Shown here: piece after piece, positions 1 to 7,990 of the stretch
How the letters are laid out: each line of letters begins with the position of its first letter
How positions within the stretch are numbered: position 1 is the first letter of the stretch
Origin: JBFFSQ01 sp041572275
GTDB lineage: Bacteria; Pseudomonadota; Gammaproteobacteria; SZUA-229
DNA length: 18,185 nucleotides
Direction: 5' to 3'
Assembly: GCA_041572275.1 (NCBI GenBank)
Contig: JBFFSQ010000037.1
Coordinates: 1 to 18,185 of the forward strand
Made by a program: the position numbers and the translations under genes
Notes under the pieces: generated by a model
The model's database searches: none
Told to the model about the DNA's origin: nothing
What the model saw: the letters and a program-made list of their open reading frames with translations, nothing else

Positions 1-191
1 AACACGGTGATCTGAATTTTATCCAGATTGGGCTCAGCATCATTCAACAGCGCCGACAGTTGCACCGCCATGTCTTCCAGCTTACCCAGCGAACCTGCTG
101 GCTTGGTCAGACTCTTCTGTTTTTGACGCGCAAACATGCGCCAGTCTGAATTGATGCGTTGTACTTTTCTATGCTGCCATTCGACTGTCAT
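1..191 (-). CDS. cobT: Nicotinate-nucleotide--dimethylbenzimidazole phosphoribosyltransferase, N-terminal part (runs off left edge)
   Basis: The reverse strand reads 63 codons from an ATG at 191 without a stop and leaves the window. Residues 28-38 (SLTKPAGSLGK) match the conserved N-terminal LTKPxGSLGxLE segment of CobT, which transfers phosphoribose from nicotinate mononucleotide to 5,6-dimethylbenzimidazole to make the alpha-ribazole phosphate lower ligand of cobalamin. The start lies 5 bases after the cobU stop, so the two are almost certainly one transcript and are linked in function. Family proteins are about 350 residues long, so more than 80% of the gene is outside the window. I see nothing broken in the visible part. 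Confidence 0.88.
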   Translation of the reverse strand, partial: MTVEWQHRKVQRINSDWRMFARQKQKSLTKPAGSLGKLEDMAVQLSALLNDAEPNLDKIQITV

Positions 192-196
192 GTTCG

Positions 197-709
197 TTAA
201 CCTTTTAAAATCTGCGGTAAACCCGCCATTATCCATACCACCCGTTGACAAGATTGCGCCAGAGCCTGATGCAACCAGCCCGCTTCATCCACAAAACGAC
301 GGTTCAATTCACCCATGGGCACGATACCCTGACCCACCTCATTACTCACCAGAATGACATCACTCTTGATATTTGCCAAAACCTGCAACAACTTGTCCCG
401 CTCGACCGCGTATAGACCGTGATCTTCATGGCACAATAAATTACTCAACCACAGAGTCAGGCAATCGACCAGAATACAGTGATCGGCCGCATCATGCTGC
501 ATCAGTACATCGGCGAGTGCTGTCTGTTCTTCGATCAACTGCCAGTCACACGGACGCTCACGTTGGTGTTGCTGAATGCGTGCCTGCATTTCATTATCAC
601 CAGCATAAGCAGTGGCCACATAAATCACGTGTTTGGCACTGGCCTGTGCCTGTTGTTGAGCATACCGGCTCTTACCTGAACGGGCACCACCCAAAATGAG
701 CTGTTTCAT
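197..709 (-). CDS. cobU: Bifunctional adenosylcobinamide kinase / adenosylcobinamide-phosphate guanylyltransferase
   Basis: CobU phosphorylates adenosylcobinamide and transfers GMP to it, giving AdoCbi-GDP, which is later joined to the alpha-ribazole made through CobT. The protein opens with a Walker A loop GGARSGKS (residues 7-14). A histidine in the RIQQHQ segment (H48) sits where the family carries its guanylylated His, and VDCLTLWLSNLL is a typical mid-protein motif. I use the ATG at 709, giving 170 residues, because family members begin within a few residues of the P-loop. The frame stays open to 769, but the 20 extra residues (basic, unlike the family) look like leader sequence. The Shine-Dalgarno sequence is weak at this start (AAGAAAGA, about 10 bases upstream). 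The gene is divergent from moxR and 5 bases upstream of cobT. Confidence 0.93.
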   Translation of the reverse strand: MKQLILGGARSGKSRYAQQQAQASAKHVIYVATAYAGDNEMQARIQQHQRERPCDWQLIEEQTALADVLMQHDAADHCILVDCLTLWLSNLLCHEDHGLYAVERDKLLQVLANIKSDVILVSNEVGQGIVPMGELNRRFVDEAGWLHQALAQSCQRVVWIMAGLPQILKG

Positions 710-760
710 TAAACTATTGTCTTTCTTAATGGTCTTTAACAAACGCGAATAATAACACTC

Positions 761-789
761 TTGGCGCATATCGCTTCAGACACTAGAAT
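761..789 (+). promoter_or_regulatory. Sigma70-like promoter for the moxR-bat operon
   Basis: A -35 hexamer TTGGCG (761-766, 4/6 match) is followed after exactly 17 bases by a -10 hexamer TAGAAT (784-789, 5/6 match). Transcription would begin near 796, shortly before the candidate moxR starts at 807 and 828. It lies in the short divergent gap between cobU and moxR. Seen by eye only; no comparative support. Confidence 0.5.
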
Positions 790-806
790 ATGCCGCAAAA
801 AAATGC

Positions 807-1796
807 GTGCGTTATGGGGAAAAACAATTGTCACGACAACAGCTTATTCAACAACTCAAACACTATATCAGTGAGCACATCATCGGCCAGGAAACACTGG
901 TTGACCGACTGATTATTGCCCTGCTGGCCGATGGTCATTTGCTGGTAGAGGGTGCACCTGGACTCGCCAAGACACGAGCCATCAAAGTATTGAGTGAAGG
1001 GATCGAAGGTGATTTCCATCGTATCCAGTTCACACCTGACCTGCTGCCCGCAGATTTAACCGGCACCGAAATTTATCGCCCCCAGGATGGCTCCTTCAAG
1101 TTCCAGCGCGGCCCCCTGTTCCATAACCTGATTCTGGCTGACGAAATCAACCGTGCCCCGGCTAAAGTGCAATCGGCCCTGCTCGAAGCCATGGCCGAAC
1201 GTCAGATCACCGTAGGCTCGATCACCTATCCCCTGCCCGAGTTATTCCTGGTCATGGCAACACAAAACCCGATCGAGCAGGAAGGCACCTATCCGCTACC
1301 CGAGGCCCAGCTCGACCGTTTCCTGATGCATGTCTTCATCGGCTACCCGGATGCCGATGCTGAAAAACGGATCCTGCAACTCACTCGCCAGGAAGCACGT
1401 GATGAGCTTCGCGAACCACCGAAACCTGCACAGACCATCAGTCAGGCTGATTTATTTACTGCCCGCCGCGAAGTGCTGGACATACACATGGCCGACAATC
1501 TCGAAGAATATTTACTGCAACTGGTGCTGGCGACCCGTAATCCGCAGGCTTACGGCGATGACCTGGCCGAGTGGCTGCAGTATGGCGCCAGTCCCCGTGC
1601 CAGCATGGCGCTGGACCGTTGCGCCCGTGCCCATGCCTGGTTAGCGGGTCGTGACTTCGTTGCCCCGGAAGATATTCAAACCATGGCCCATGATGTACTT
1701 CGCCATCGCATCATCCTCAGTTTTGAAGCCGAAGCTGAAGGCATTACCTGCGACCGTTTCATCCATGAACTGATTAACCGTATTGCTGTACCTTAA
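807..1796 (+). CDS. MoxR-family AAA+ ATPase
   Basis: MoxR ATPases are ring-forming AAA+ proteins that remodel or activate partner proteins, typically together with VWA-domain proteins coded next to them, as here. Visible motifs are Walker A GAPGLAKT (49-56), Walker B LILADE (108-113), sensor 1 TQN (152-154) with the MoxR signature NPIEQEGTYPLPEAQLDRF just after it, and a C-terminal lid with SPRAS. The length (329) fits the family. The start is uncertain. GTG at 807 gives the longest frame, but TTG at 828 has a better-placed GGGGA (816-820) and starts nearer the conserved core. No in-frame ATG precedes the Walker A loop. The stop (1794-1796) directly abuts the ATG of the next gene, so translational coupling is likely. 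First gene of the bat-type operon. Confidence 0.93.
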   Translation: MRYGEKQLSRQQLIQQLKHYISEHIIGQETLVDRLIIALLADGHLLVEGAPGLAKTRAIKVLSEGIEGDFHRIQFTPDLLPADLTGTEIYRPQDGSFKFQRGPLFHNLILADEINRAPAKVQSALLEAMAERQITVGSITYPLPELFLVMATQNPIEQEGTYPLPEAQLDRFLMHVFIGYPDADAEKRILQLTRQEARDELREPPKPAQTISQADLFTARREVLDIHMADNLEEYLLQLVLATRNPQAYGDDLAEWLQYGASPRASMALDRCARAHAWLAGRDFVAPEDIQTMAHDVLRHRIILSFEAEAEGITCDRFIHELINRIAVP

Positions 1797-2735
1797 ATGA
1801 CAACGACTGTTCCCAGCCACGGTGATGATGTGATTCGTGTGCGCCAGTCAACACTGATTGGCCTGCATCGTGACGCGCTGAGCCTGTCATTAGTCTCACG
1901 AAAAATCAGTGCCCGTAACAGTGGCCAGTACCTATCAGCATTCAAAGGCCGAGGCATGGAATTTGATGAAGCACGCCCCTACCAGCCCGGTGATGACATT
2001 CGCTCCCTGGACTGGCGCGTGACCGCCCGCACAGGCAAACCCCATACCAAACTGTTTCGCGAAGAACGCGAACGCCCGGTGTTGTTATGGGTGGATTACC
2101 GCAAACCCATGTTCTTTGGCAGTCGTCAATCATTCAAGTCGGTACTGGCCGCAAAAGCGGCGGCACTTCTGGCATGGAGTGCCGCTCAGCATGGTGATCG
2201 TCTGGGTGGCCTGATTTTCTCCGAACAACATCACCAGGAGCTACGCCCGCAACGGGGCAAGGCTGCAACCCTGCATTTTATCCAGAAGTTGGCAGAGCAT
2301 CCGGCCTGGGATCAGTTCCAGCACGATGCACAGGACCAGGCTTCAGCCAACATGGCCCTCAACCGTCTACGCCGTGTTGCTCGCCCTGGCAGCCTGATTT
2401 TTTTAATCAGCGATTTTCGCCATATGGATGCAAGCAGCCAGTCCAACCTGGCGCAGATGGCCCGCCACAATGATGTTGTGCTGCTATTCGTCAGTGACCC
2501 ACTGGAATCCGAGTTACCGCCAGCGGGCATTTACCGGATCAGTGACGGTGTCGAGGAAATCAGCCTGAATACCGGTAAACGGGACAGCCGCGAACATTAT
2601 CATCAGCGCTACCTGCAGCATGAAGAGGCCCTGCGCCAGCTATGCCGCAAGCTGGGCATGTATTTCCTGAACCTGTCGACTGATCAGCCCCTGCTCAGCA
2701 CACTACAAAAAGGTCTGGGACTGAAAAAGCCATGA
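1797..2735 (+). CDS. DUF58-domain protein of the moxR-bat operon
   Basis: A 312-residue protein carrying the DUF58 signature at residues 51-80 (GRGMEFDEARPYQPGDDI followed by RSLDW), with a VWA-like fold expected C-terminally (LIFLISDFRHMD). DUF58 proteins always travel with MoxR ATPases; their biochemical role is not established, and a scaffold or partner role for the ATPase is the usual inference. No membrane segment is visible, so a cytoplasmic location is likely. The N-terminal TM pair that some longer DUF58 proteins have is absent. It starts at the base after the moxR stop and overlaps the DUF4381 gene by 4 bases (ATGA), so it belongs to one polycistronic unit. Confidence 0.9.
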   Translation: MTTTVPSHGDDVIRVRQSTLIGLHRDALSLSLVSRKISARNSGQYLSAFKGRGMEFDEARPYQPGDDIRSLDWRVTARTGKPHTKLFREERERPVLLWVDYRKPMFFGSRQSFKSVLAAKAAALLAWSAAQHGDRLGGLIFSEQHHQELRPQRGKAATLHFIQKLAEHPAWDQFQHDAQDQASANMALNRLRRVARPGSLIFLISDFRHMDASSQSNLAQMARHNDVVLLFVSDPLESELPPAGIYRISDGVEEISLNTGKRDSREHYHQRYLQHEEALRQLCRKLGMYFLNLSTDQPLLSTLQKGLGLKKP

Positions 2736-3205
2736 ATGAACTCCCGCTGCGCGACATTCATTTACCTGAGCCCGTATCATGGTGGCCACCGGCACCGGGT
2801 TGGTGGCTACTGCTGGCGCTGGTGATTATGCTGGCCGTTCTGCTGCCCTGGCTCATCAAACGCTGGCGACGTAAATCCCTGCACACACTGGCACAGGCAG
2901 AATTCAAACAGATCCAGCACGCCTTCCAGCATCATCAGGACAATGTCCGGCTGGCACAGGAGATTTCGGCACTGTTACGACGCGTGTGTATGAGCTATAC
3001 CTCACGGTCCCAGGCAGCCAGCCTCATCGGTGATGACTGGCTACAGCAACTCGACAGCCTCGGTCAGCAACCGCTATTCAACAGTGATATCGGCCGACAG
3101 CTACTCACGGCGCCCTATCAGGCGACGAACAACATCGATGCTAACAACCTGCTCAACACCTGTAATGACTGGTTGAAAGCATTGCCCAGGCGGTATCCAG
3201 CATGA
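2732..3205 (+). CDS. DUF4381-family single-pass membrane protein
   Basis: A 157-residue protein with the order typical of DUF4381: a short N-terminal segment rich in Pro and Trp (LPEPVSWWPPAPGWW), one strongly hydrophobic helix (about 24-42) ended by a KRWRRK cluster, then a helical cytoplasmic domain. The positive cluster predicts N-out, C-in topology. The family sits between DUF58 and BatA genes in many proteobacteria and has no assigned biochemistry; it may tether the MoxR complex to the VWA proteins at the inner membrane. It overlaps both neighbours by 4 bases (ATGA at 2732 and at 3202), a sign of coupled translation and fixed stoichiometry. Confidence 0.87.
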   Translation: MNELPLRDIHLPEPVSWWPPAPGWWLLLALVIMLAVLLPWLIKRWRRKSLHTLAQAEFKQIQHAFQHHQDNVRLAQEISALLRRVCMSYTSRSQAASLIGDDWLQQLDSLGQQPLFNSDIGRQLLTAPYQATNNIDANNLLNTCNDWLKALPRRYPA

Positions 3206-4188
3206 TTCAGTTTGCCTGGCCCTGGGCCTTTGCCCTACTCCCCTTACCCCTGTTACTGCGTTGGCTGCTGCCAGCAGCAGATTCTGTTGAGGATGCGGCC
3301 CTGCGCGTGCCTTTTATCGAAGACTTCCAGAACCAGGTGGCAGCGGATCAGAGCCGTCACCTCAACAAAGGGCTCTGGTTACTCGCGATACTGGCCTGGT
3401 GCAGCCTGGTGGTGGCCAGCAGCCGACCACAATGGCTGGGTGAGCGAGTGGATATTCCGATCAGTGGCCGTGACCTGATGATGGCGGTGGATTTGTCCGG
3501 CTCCATGCAGGTTGAAGATTTTGAATACAACAACCGCCTGCTTAACCGCTTACAGGCCATCAAGCTGGTTGCCAGTGATTTCATCCAGCGTCGTGACGGC
3601 GACCGCATTGGCCTGATCCTGTTTGGTGAACGCGCTTATTTACAGACACCCCTGACGTTTGATTTAAAGACCGTAAATACCCTGTTGCTGGAATCCGCCA
3701 TTGGACTGGCCGGTGATGCCACCGCCATTGGCGATGCCATTGGCCTGGCGATCAAGCGCCTGGCGGATACCCAGCAAGACAACCGGGTGCTCATCCTGCT
3801 CACCGATGGTGCTAACACTGCCGGTGAGGTCGAACCCATCAAAGCCGCCGAGCTCGCCGCCGAGCAGGGACTGACCATCTACACCATCGGCGTCGGTGCT
3901 GACTATATTCAACAGCGGGGCTTTTTCAGGAATCTGCGCTCGAAGAATACGGCGCTGGATGAAAAAACGCTGACCGCCATCGCTAAAGCTACCGGCGGCC
4001 AGTATTTCCGTGCCCGCAACACCGATGAGCTAGGTGAAATTTATCGTTTACTCGATGCACTGGAGCCGGTGGAACAGGACAGCCAAAGCTTTCGTCCGGT
4101 CACTGCCCTGTATTACTGGCCATTAAGCCTGGCACTGCTACTGGCCGCACTGATCAGCCTGCTGCGGGCAACAGGAGTCAGCCGATGA
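3202..4188 (+). CDS. batA: VWA-domain membrane protein, BatA-like
   Basis: A 328-residue protein with N-terminal hydrophobic segments (about 6-24 and 57-74), a von Willebrand factor A domain, and a C-terminal membrane helix (about 306-324). The metal-ion-dependent adhesion site is intact: DLSGSM at 97-102 (DxSxS) and a later LLTDGANTAGE strand supplying the MIDAS Asp. This is the BatA architecture (DUF/TM - VWA - TM), placing the metal-binding domain outside the inner membrane. Bat proteins were named for aerotolerance in Bacteroides fragilis; in other bacteria they are linked with envelope stress, and the exact role is unclear. Overlaps both neighbours by 4 bases. Confidence 0.92.
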   Translation: MIQFAWPWAFALLPLPLLLRWLLPAADSVEDAALRVPFIEDFQNQVAADQSRHLNKGLWLLAILAWCSLVVASSRPQWLGERVDIPISGRDLMMAVDLSGSMQVEDFEYNNRLLNRLQAIKLVASDFIQRRDGDRIGLILFGERAYLQTPLTFDLKTVNTLLLESAIGLAGDATAIGDAIGLAIKRLADTQQDNRVLILLTDGANTAGEVEPIKAAELAAEQGLTIYTIGVGADYIQQRGFFRNLRSKNTALDEKTLTAIAKATGGQYFRARNTDELGEIYRLLDALEPVEQDSQSFRPVTALYYWPLSLALLLAALISLLRATGVSR

Positions 4189-5972
4189 TCCATCAGTTTC
4201 ACCTGTTACGACCCGAGTGGTTACTGGCCCTGGTTCCCCTACTTATTCTACTGGTGTTGTTGTGGCGCAAGCAGCGTTTCAGCCGCAGCTGGCAATCGGT
4301 TGTCGACCCCCAGTTGCTACCCCATCTACTCATTGGTTCACCCGGCAAAACCCGCCGCTGGCCGCTAATTGTCTTTGGCCTGACCGGCATACTGGCGATT
4401 GTGGCGCTGGCCGGCCCGGTCTGGCAAAAGTTACCACAACCGGTATTCAAGCAACAGTCAGCCATGGTCATCGCCCTTGATCTGTCCCGGTCCATGGATG
4501 CGGCCGATATCAAGCCCTCCCGTCTGACCCGAGCCCGCTACAAAATTTCTGACCTGCTTAAACTACGCCAGGAAGGCCAGACCGCACTGATTGTCTATAC
4601 CACCGAAGCCTTCACTGTCAGCCCCCTGACCGATGATACCGAGACCATCGATCTACTGGTCCCCAGCCTGACCACCGACATGATGCCAGTACAGGGCAGC
4701 CGCACCGCCGCGGCCCTGAGCAAAGCCCGTGAGTTACTGGCAAATGCCAGCATTAATCAGGGCGATATCCTGCTCATAACGGATGCCATTGATTCGGCTT
4801 CCGAAACAGCGTTTGAGGAAACTGTTAAAGCTGGTCATCGTATTTCGGTTCTCGCCGTGGGCACAGCAGACGGTGCGCCCATTGCCCTCAGCACGGGTGG
4901 CTTTCTGAAGGATGACCAGGGCTCGATTGTGATTCCCAAGCTCGACCTCAATACCTTAAGTTCAGCCGCACGTACAGGCCAGGGACGCTTTTCACAACTG
5001 AGCGCCAATGACCAGGATGTGAAATATCTGTCGGGCCTTAATACCATCAATCGATTAAATGCTGAGACCACGGCAACGGAGATGAAAGCCGATGCCTGGC
5101 GTGAGGAAGGCCCGTGGTTGTTATTGCTACTGGCGCCATTAGCGGCATTAGCTTTTCGTAAAGGCTATCTGGCCATTCTAGTGGTTTTCATTCTGCCGCT
5201 ACCACAACCGGCAGAAGCAGTAAGCTGGGAATCACTCTGGCGCAATGACAATCAGCGTGCCAGTGAACAACTGCAACAGGGCCAGGCTCAACAGGCGGCT
5301 GAATTATTCACTGACCCGGAATGGAAAGCAGCCGCACATTACAAAGCCGGTGACTATGAACAGGCGCTACAGCAACTGGATGCCATCGATCATGCTGAGG
5401 CTCATTACAACCGGGGTAATGCCCTCGCTAAGCTAGGCCGTATCCCTGAGGCACTCGAAGCCTACAAAAAGGCGCTTGAGCAGGATCCACAACATGCCGA
5501 CGCCCAATACAATAAACAGTTGCTTGAACAACAGCAGCAGAACCAGCAACAACAGCAACAAGACCAGAAGCAGGACTCAAAGGATTCACAGGAATCAGGC
5601 CAGAATAATTCAGACTCAGATTCATCCAATGAATCACAGTCCAATCAGTCTGATGCACAACAGCAGAACAATCAGCAGAACTCATCAAACGATTCGCAAC
5701 AGGCATCATCAGAACAACAGGGACAACAGCCACAACAGGCTGAGGACACACAACAACCGCAATCAACTGAGGCCGAAGCCAAAGACCAAACAATGGATGA
5801 AGAAGCGGCTCAACAACAGGCTTTGCCACAATCCTCACAGGATCTATCGGAACAGGCCAAACAACAATGGTTACGTCGTATTCCCGATGATCCCGGCGGA
5901 CTGTTAAGAAACAAATTTCATTACCAGTACAAACAAAAGCCCTATAAAACTGACGACAGTCAGGAATGGTAA
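4185..5972 (+). CDS. batB: BatB-BatC fusion: VWA domain, membrane helices, TPR and Q/N/S-rich tail
   Basis: A 595-residue protein. Residues 1-300 resemble BatB: two N-terminal helices (about 12-28, 60-78) and a VWA domain whose MIDAS reads DLSRSM (99-104). Two more hydrophobic stretches follow (about 307-347). The second, ending PLPQPAEA, looks like the signal peptide of a separate BatC retained inside the fusion. Next comes a TPR-like repeat (about 404-440; HYNRGNALAKLGRIPEAL), then about 120 residues dominated by Gln, Asn, Ser and Asp, and a short conserved-looking end with WLRRIPDDPGGLLRNKF. That end motif is common in VWA-TPR proteins of this operon. VWA domain and TPR are both likely periplasmic. 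The fusion is known in Gammaproteobacteria, where batB and batC are often one gene. Confidence 0.9.
   Translation: MIHQFHLLRPEWLLALVPLLILLVLLWRKQRFSRSWQSVVDPQLLPHLLIGSPGKTRRWPLIVFGLTGILAIVALAGPVWQKLPQPVFKQQSAMVIALDLSRSMDAADIKPSRLTRARYKISDLLKLRQEGQTALIVYTTEAFTVSPLTDDTETIDLLVPSLTTDMMPVQGSRTAAALSKARELLANASINQGDILLITDAIDSASETAFEETVKAGHRISVLAVGTADGAPIALSTGGFLKDDQGSIVIPKLDLNTLSSAARTGQGRFSQLSANDQDVKYLSGLNTINRLNAETTATEMKADAWREEGPWLLLLLAPLAALAFRKGYLAILVVFILPLPQPAEAVSWESLWRNDNQRASEQLQQGQAQQAAELFTDPEWKAAAHYKAGDYEQALQQLDAIDHAEAHYNRGNALAKLGRIPEALEAYKKALEQDPQHADAQYNKQLLEQQQQNQQQQQQDQKQDSKDSQESGQNNSDSDSSNESQSNQSDAQQQNNQQNSSNDSQQASSEQQGQQPQQAEDTQQPQSTEAEAKDQTMDEEAAQQQALPQSSQDLSEQAKQQWLRRIPDDPGGLLRNKFHYQYKQKPYKTDDSQEW
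5518..5860 (+). repeat. CAA/CAG-rich low-complexity stretch inside the BatB-BatC gene
   Basis: Runs of CAG, CAA, AAC and TCA codons code for the Gln/Asn/Ser-rich linker. The stretch is imperfect and mixes synonymous codons, so it is protein-driven low complexity rather than a pure DNA microsatellite, though it could still vary in length between strains. It also gives long spurious open frames on the other strand. Confidence 0.75.
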
Positions 5973-6011
5973 TTTGCATGCAAAACGCAAGAAATCTGGA
6001 GTTGTAGACAA

Positions 6012-7700
6012 GTGTTAACGCTAAAAAATATGATCCTGTGTGCCGGTATTTGCCTGGCCCTGATACAGTCTGCTTCAGCTGCCACAATTACCGCACGTAC
6101 CGACCGCAACCCGATCAATCTTGATGAAACGGTACAGCTGGTATTCGAGGCCAACACATCCGTTGATGCTGATCCTGATTTTAGTGCTCTGGAACAGGAT
6201 TTTGAAATTCTCAACCGGGGCCAGAGCAGCAATATCAGCATGATCAACGGTGCCATCACGCGCTCCACTCAATGGACACTGACCCTGATGCCGAAGAAAG
6301 CAGGCACCCTCACCATTCCATCCATTCCCTTTGGTCAGGATACCAGCCCACAACTGCGCTTAACCGTGAAGGCCAGTGCCGACAATAAACAGGGTCAGGG
6401 TAGTGGGTTTTTTACTGAAATTGAAGCCAGCACTAGCAGCACCTGGGTGCAGGGACAAATCGTGCTGACCCAGCGTCTGTATAGCAATAGCAATATTTCA
6501 CGCTATGAACTCGGTGAAATCAAAATCAACTCAGTGGATGCAATCATCGAACCTCTGGGTGATGAAAAACAGTACCAGACCCGTATCAATAACCAGCCCC
6601 ATCTGGTCATCGAACGCCGCTTTGCCGTGTTTCCCCAACAAAGTGGCCAGTTGATTATCGAACCCGTACTGTCCGGTGCCAGCATAGTTGAACAAAGCAA
6701 TCGCTTTGATCCATTCGGGCGCAATACCAGTGTTCGACGCGCCCGCTCCAAAGAGCTCAAGATCGAGGTTACAGCGATACCCACCAGTTTCAGTGGCAAC
6801 ACCTGGCTACCCGCCTCTGAAATTAAACTCATTGATGAATGGCCCAGCCAGAACCCGAAATTTAAGGTTGGCGAACCGGTAACGCGCACACTGACATTGA
6901 TGGCCGACGGCCTGACTTCCGCCCAGCTGCCTGAAATTAGCTCACCCCAGGTGGCCGGGCTCAAACAATACCCGGACCAGCCGACGCTGCATGATCGTAA
7001 AAATGATGACGGTATCATCGGTATTCGTCAGGAAAAAATTGCCTTCATCCCCACCCGTGCCGGCAGCTATACCCTGCCAGCCATCGAGATCAAATGGTGG
7101 AATACCAAAACCCAAAAAATGGCCGTTGCCCGCACCCCGTCACGAACGATAACAGTAGCAGCGGGTAGTCTTCCAAACCCTACCCCAGCACCGGTGGTTG
7201 GCGATGATAGCCAACCCAGTGCTGAAACCACAGCAACGAGTCCAGAAGTCACGATTGAATCGCCCGGTTTCTGGCCCTGGCTGAGCCTGTTTCTTGCCGT
7301 CGGCTGGCTCCTGAGCATGCTGCTCTGGTGGTGGCTGAGCCGGGCCAAGTCTGCAGTCGCCAAAAGCCCCGACCACTCATCTCAGGTTAATACCAGACAG
7401 GCCATTAAAGCTGTGAAAACTGCCTGTAAGCAGCAGGATGCCAAGGCCTGTAAAGATGCCCTGCTTACCTGGGGCCAGGCCGTTTTCCCTCACTCACCAC
7501 CCACCAGCCTTGCCGCTCTGGCACAGTGTACGGGCGAACCGCTGGCAACGTCGTTATTACAGTTAAACACCGCACTTTACAGTCCGACAGTCACTGACTG
7601 GGACAGTGATGAACTCCTGAAGCAAGTGTTTGAGTTCAACAATGAAATATTACATAGACCGTCTCAAGATTACGGTCAACTTGAGCCTTTGTATAAGTAA
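6012..7700 (+). CDS. batD: BatD-family protein (oxygen-tolerance-type, Ig-like repeats)
   Basis: A 562-residue exported protein. An N-terminal signal peptide (hydrophobic core ILCAGICLALI, likely cleavage after SASA near residue 23) is followed by beta-rich, Ig-like repeats typical of BatD, then a membrane helix near 424-442 (WLSLFLAVGWLLSMLLWWWL) and a helical cytoplasmic tail. I keep the GTG start at 6012 because TGGAG lies 10 bases upstream and the signal peptide n-region then has a Lys; ATG at 6030 is a workable alternative. It is 39 bases from the preceding stop, the only real gap in the operon. BatD is thought to act with the VWA proteins at the periplasmic face; its molecular role is not known. 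Confidence 0.9.
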   Translation: MLTLKNMILCAGICLALIQSASAATITARTDRNPINLDETVQLVFEANTSVDADPDFSALEQDFEILNRGQSSNISMINGAITRSTQWTLTLMPKKAGTLTIPSIPFGQDTSPQLRLTVKASADNKQGQGSGFFTEIEASTSSTWVQGQIVLTQRLYSNSNISRYELGEIKINSVDAIIEPLGDEKQYQTRINNQPHLVIERRFAVFPQQSGQLIIEPVLSGASIVEQSNRFDPFGRNTSVRRARSKELKIEVTAIPTSFSGNTWLPASEIKLIDEWPSQNPKFKVGEPVTRTLTLMADGLTSAQLPEISSPQVAGLKQYPDQPTLHDRKNDDGIIGIRQEKIAFIPTRAGSYTLPAIEIKWWNTKTQKMAVARTPSRTITVAAGSLPNPTPAPVVGDDSQPSAETTATSPEVTIESPGFWPWLSLFLAVGWLLSMLLWWWLSRAKSAVAKSPDHSSQVNTRQAIKAVKTACKQQDAKACKDALLTWGQAVFPHSPPTSLAALAQCTGEPLATSLLQLNTALYSPTVTDWDSDELLKQVFEFNNEILHRPSQDYGQLEPLYK

Positions 7701-7713
7701 TTACTTATTTTTT
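7693..7713 (+). terminator. Probable intrinsic terminator of the moxR-bat operon
   Basis: A perfect palindrome (ATAAGT, loop AATT, ACTTAT; 7693-7708) is followed directly by five T residues (7709-7713). The batD stop codon (7698-7700) lies inside it. The stem is only 6 bp and A/T-rich, so termination may be weak or rho-assisted. Confidence 0.4.
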
Positions 7714-7750
7714 AACCTTTATATCAGCACTATTCATCCGGTTGCTTTTA

Positions 7751-7774
7751 GCGATGTTAACCGGTTATCATCGC
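7751..7774. promoter_or_regulatory. 24-base quasi-palindrome, possible operator
   Basis: The arms GCGATG and CATCGC flank a perfect core TAACCGGTTA, with a single T opposite T mismatch on each side. Symmetry over 24 bases with only one mismatched pair is unusual by chance and has the size of a dimeric regulator site. It could equally form an RNA hairpin. Confidence 0.45.
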
Positions 7775-7955
7775 GCAATAATAATTCAGCCGGCATAAGA
7801 TCGGTCCAATATTTGTTCAGAACTGTTTCCGGTTTTCCGGCATCCATTAGACGGGAAGTCTCCAGCGGCGTATTAGTCCGATTTAAAAATCGAGAGGGTA
7901 GCAGCGTGTTGCGAGCGGTGTAACAACGTTGCTTACATTATCTTTTACATTAACT

Positions 7956-7990
7956 ATCACGCATCTAACCGAATACCGGTAATGCGTGAT
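7956..7990 (+). promoter_or_regulatory. Stem-loop in the leader just before the YeeE/YedE gene
   Basis: ATCACGCAT (7956-7964) pairs perfectly with ATGCGTGAT (7982-7990). Inside it, ACCG and CGGT make a second short stem around AATAC. Four T residues overlap its end (7990-7993), so it resembles an attenuator or a terminator of a short upstream transcript. It ends 24 bases before the Shine-Dalgarno of the next gene. Confidence 0.45.

Noticed and set aside
136..357. Plus-strand open frame at the left end
   Set aside because: Antisense to the cobU end and cobT start, both clearly recognised by motif.
710..769. N-terminal extension of CobU from the ATG at 769
   Set aside because: Twenty basic residues before the family's normal start; the P-loop would be unusually far from the N-terminus.
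5518..5860. Possible CRISPR-like or microsatellite repeat
   Set aside because: No constant repeat unit or spacer; synonymous codons are mixed, so it is protein low complexity.
5428..6087. Long open frame on the minus strand (219 codons)
   Set aside because: It is the mirror of the CAA/CAG-rich part of the BatB-BatC gene, which lacks stop codons on the reverse strand; the product is Val/Pro/Cys-biased and has no domain.
7630..7923. Open frame of 97 codons crossing the end of batD into the leader
   Set aside because: It starts inside batD in another frame, has no ribosome site, and its non-overlapping part coincides with the inverted repeats; no recognisable protein features.
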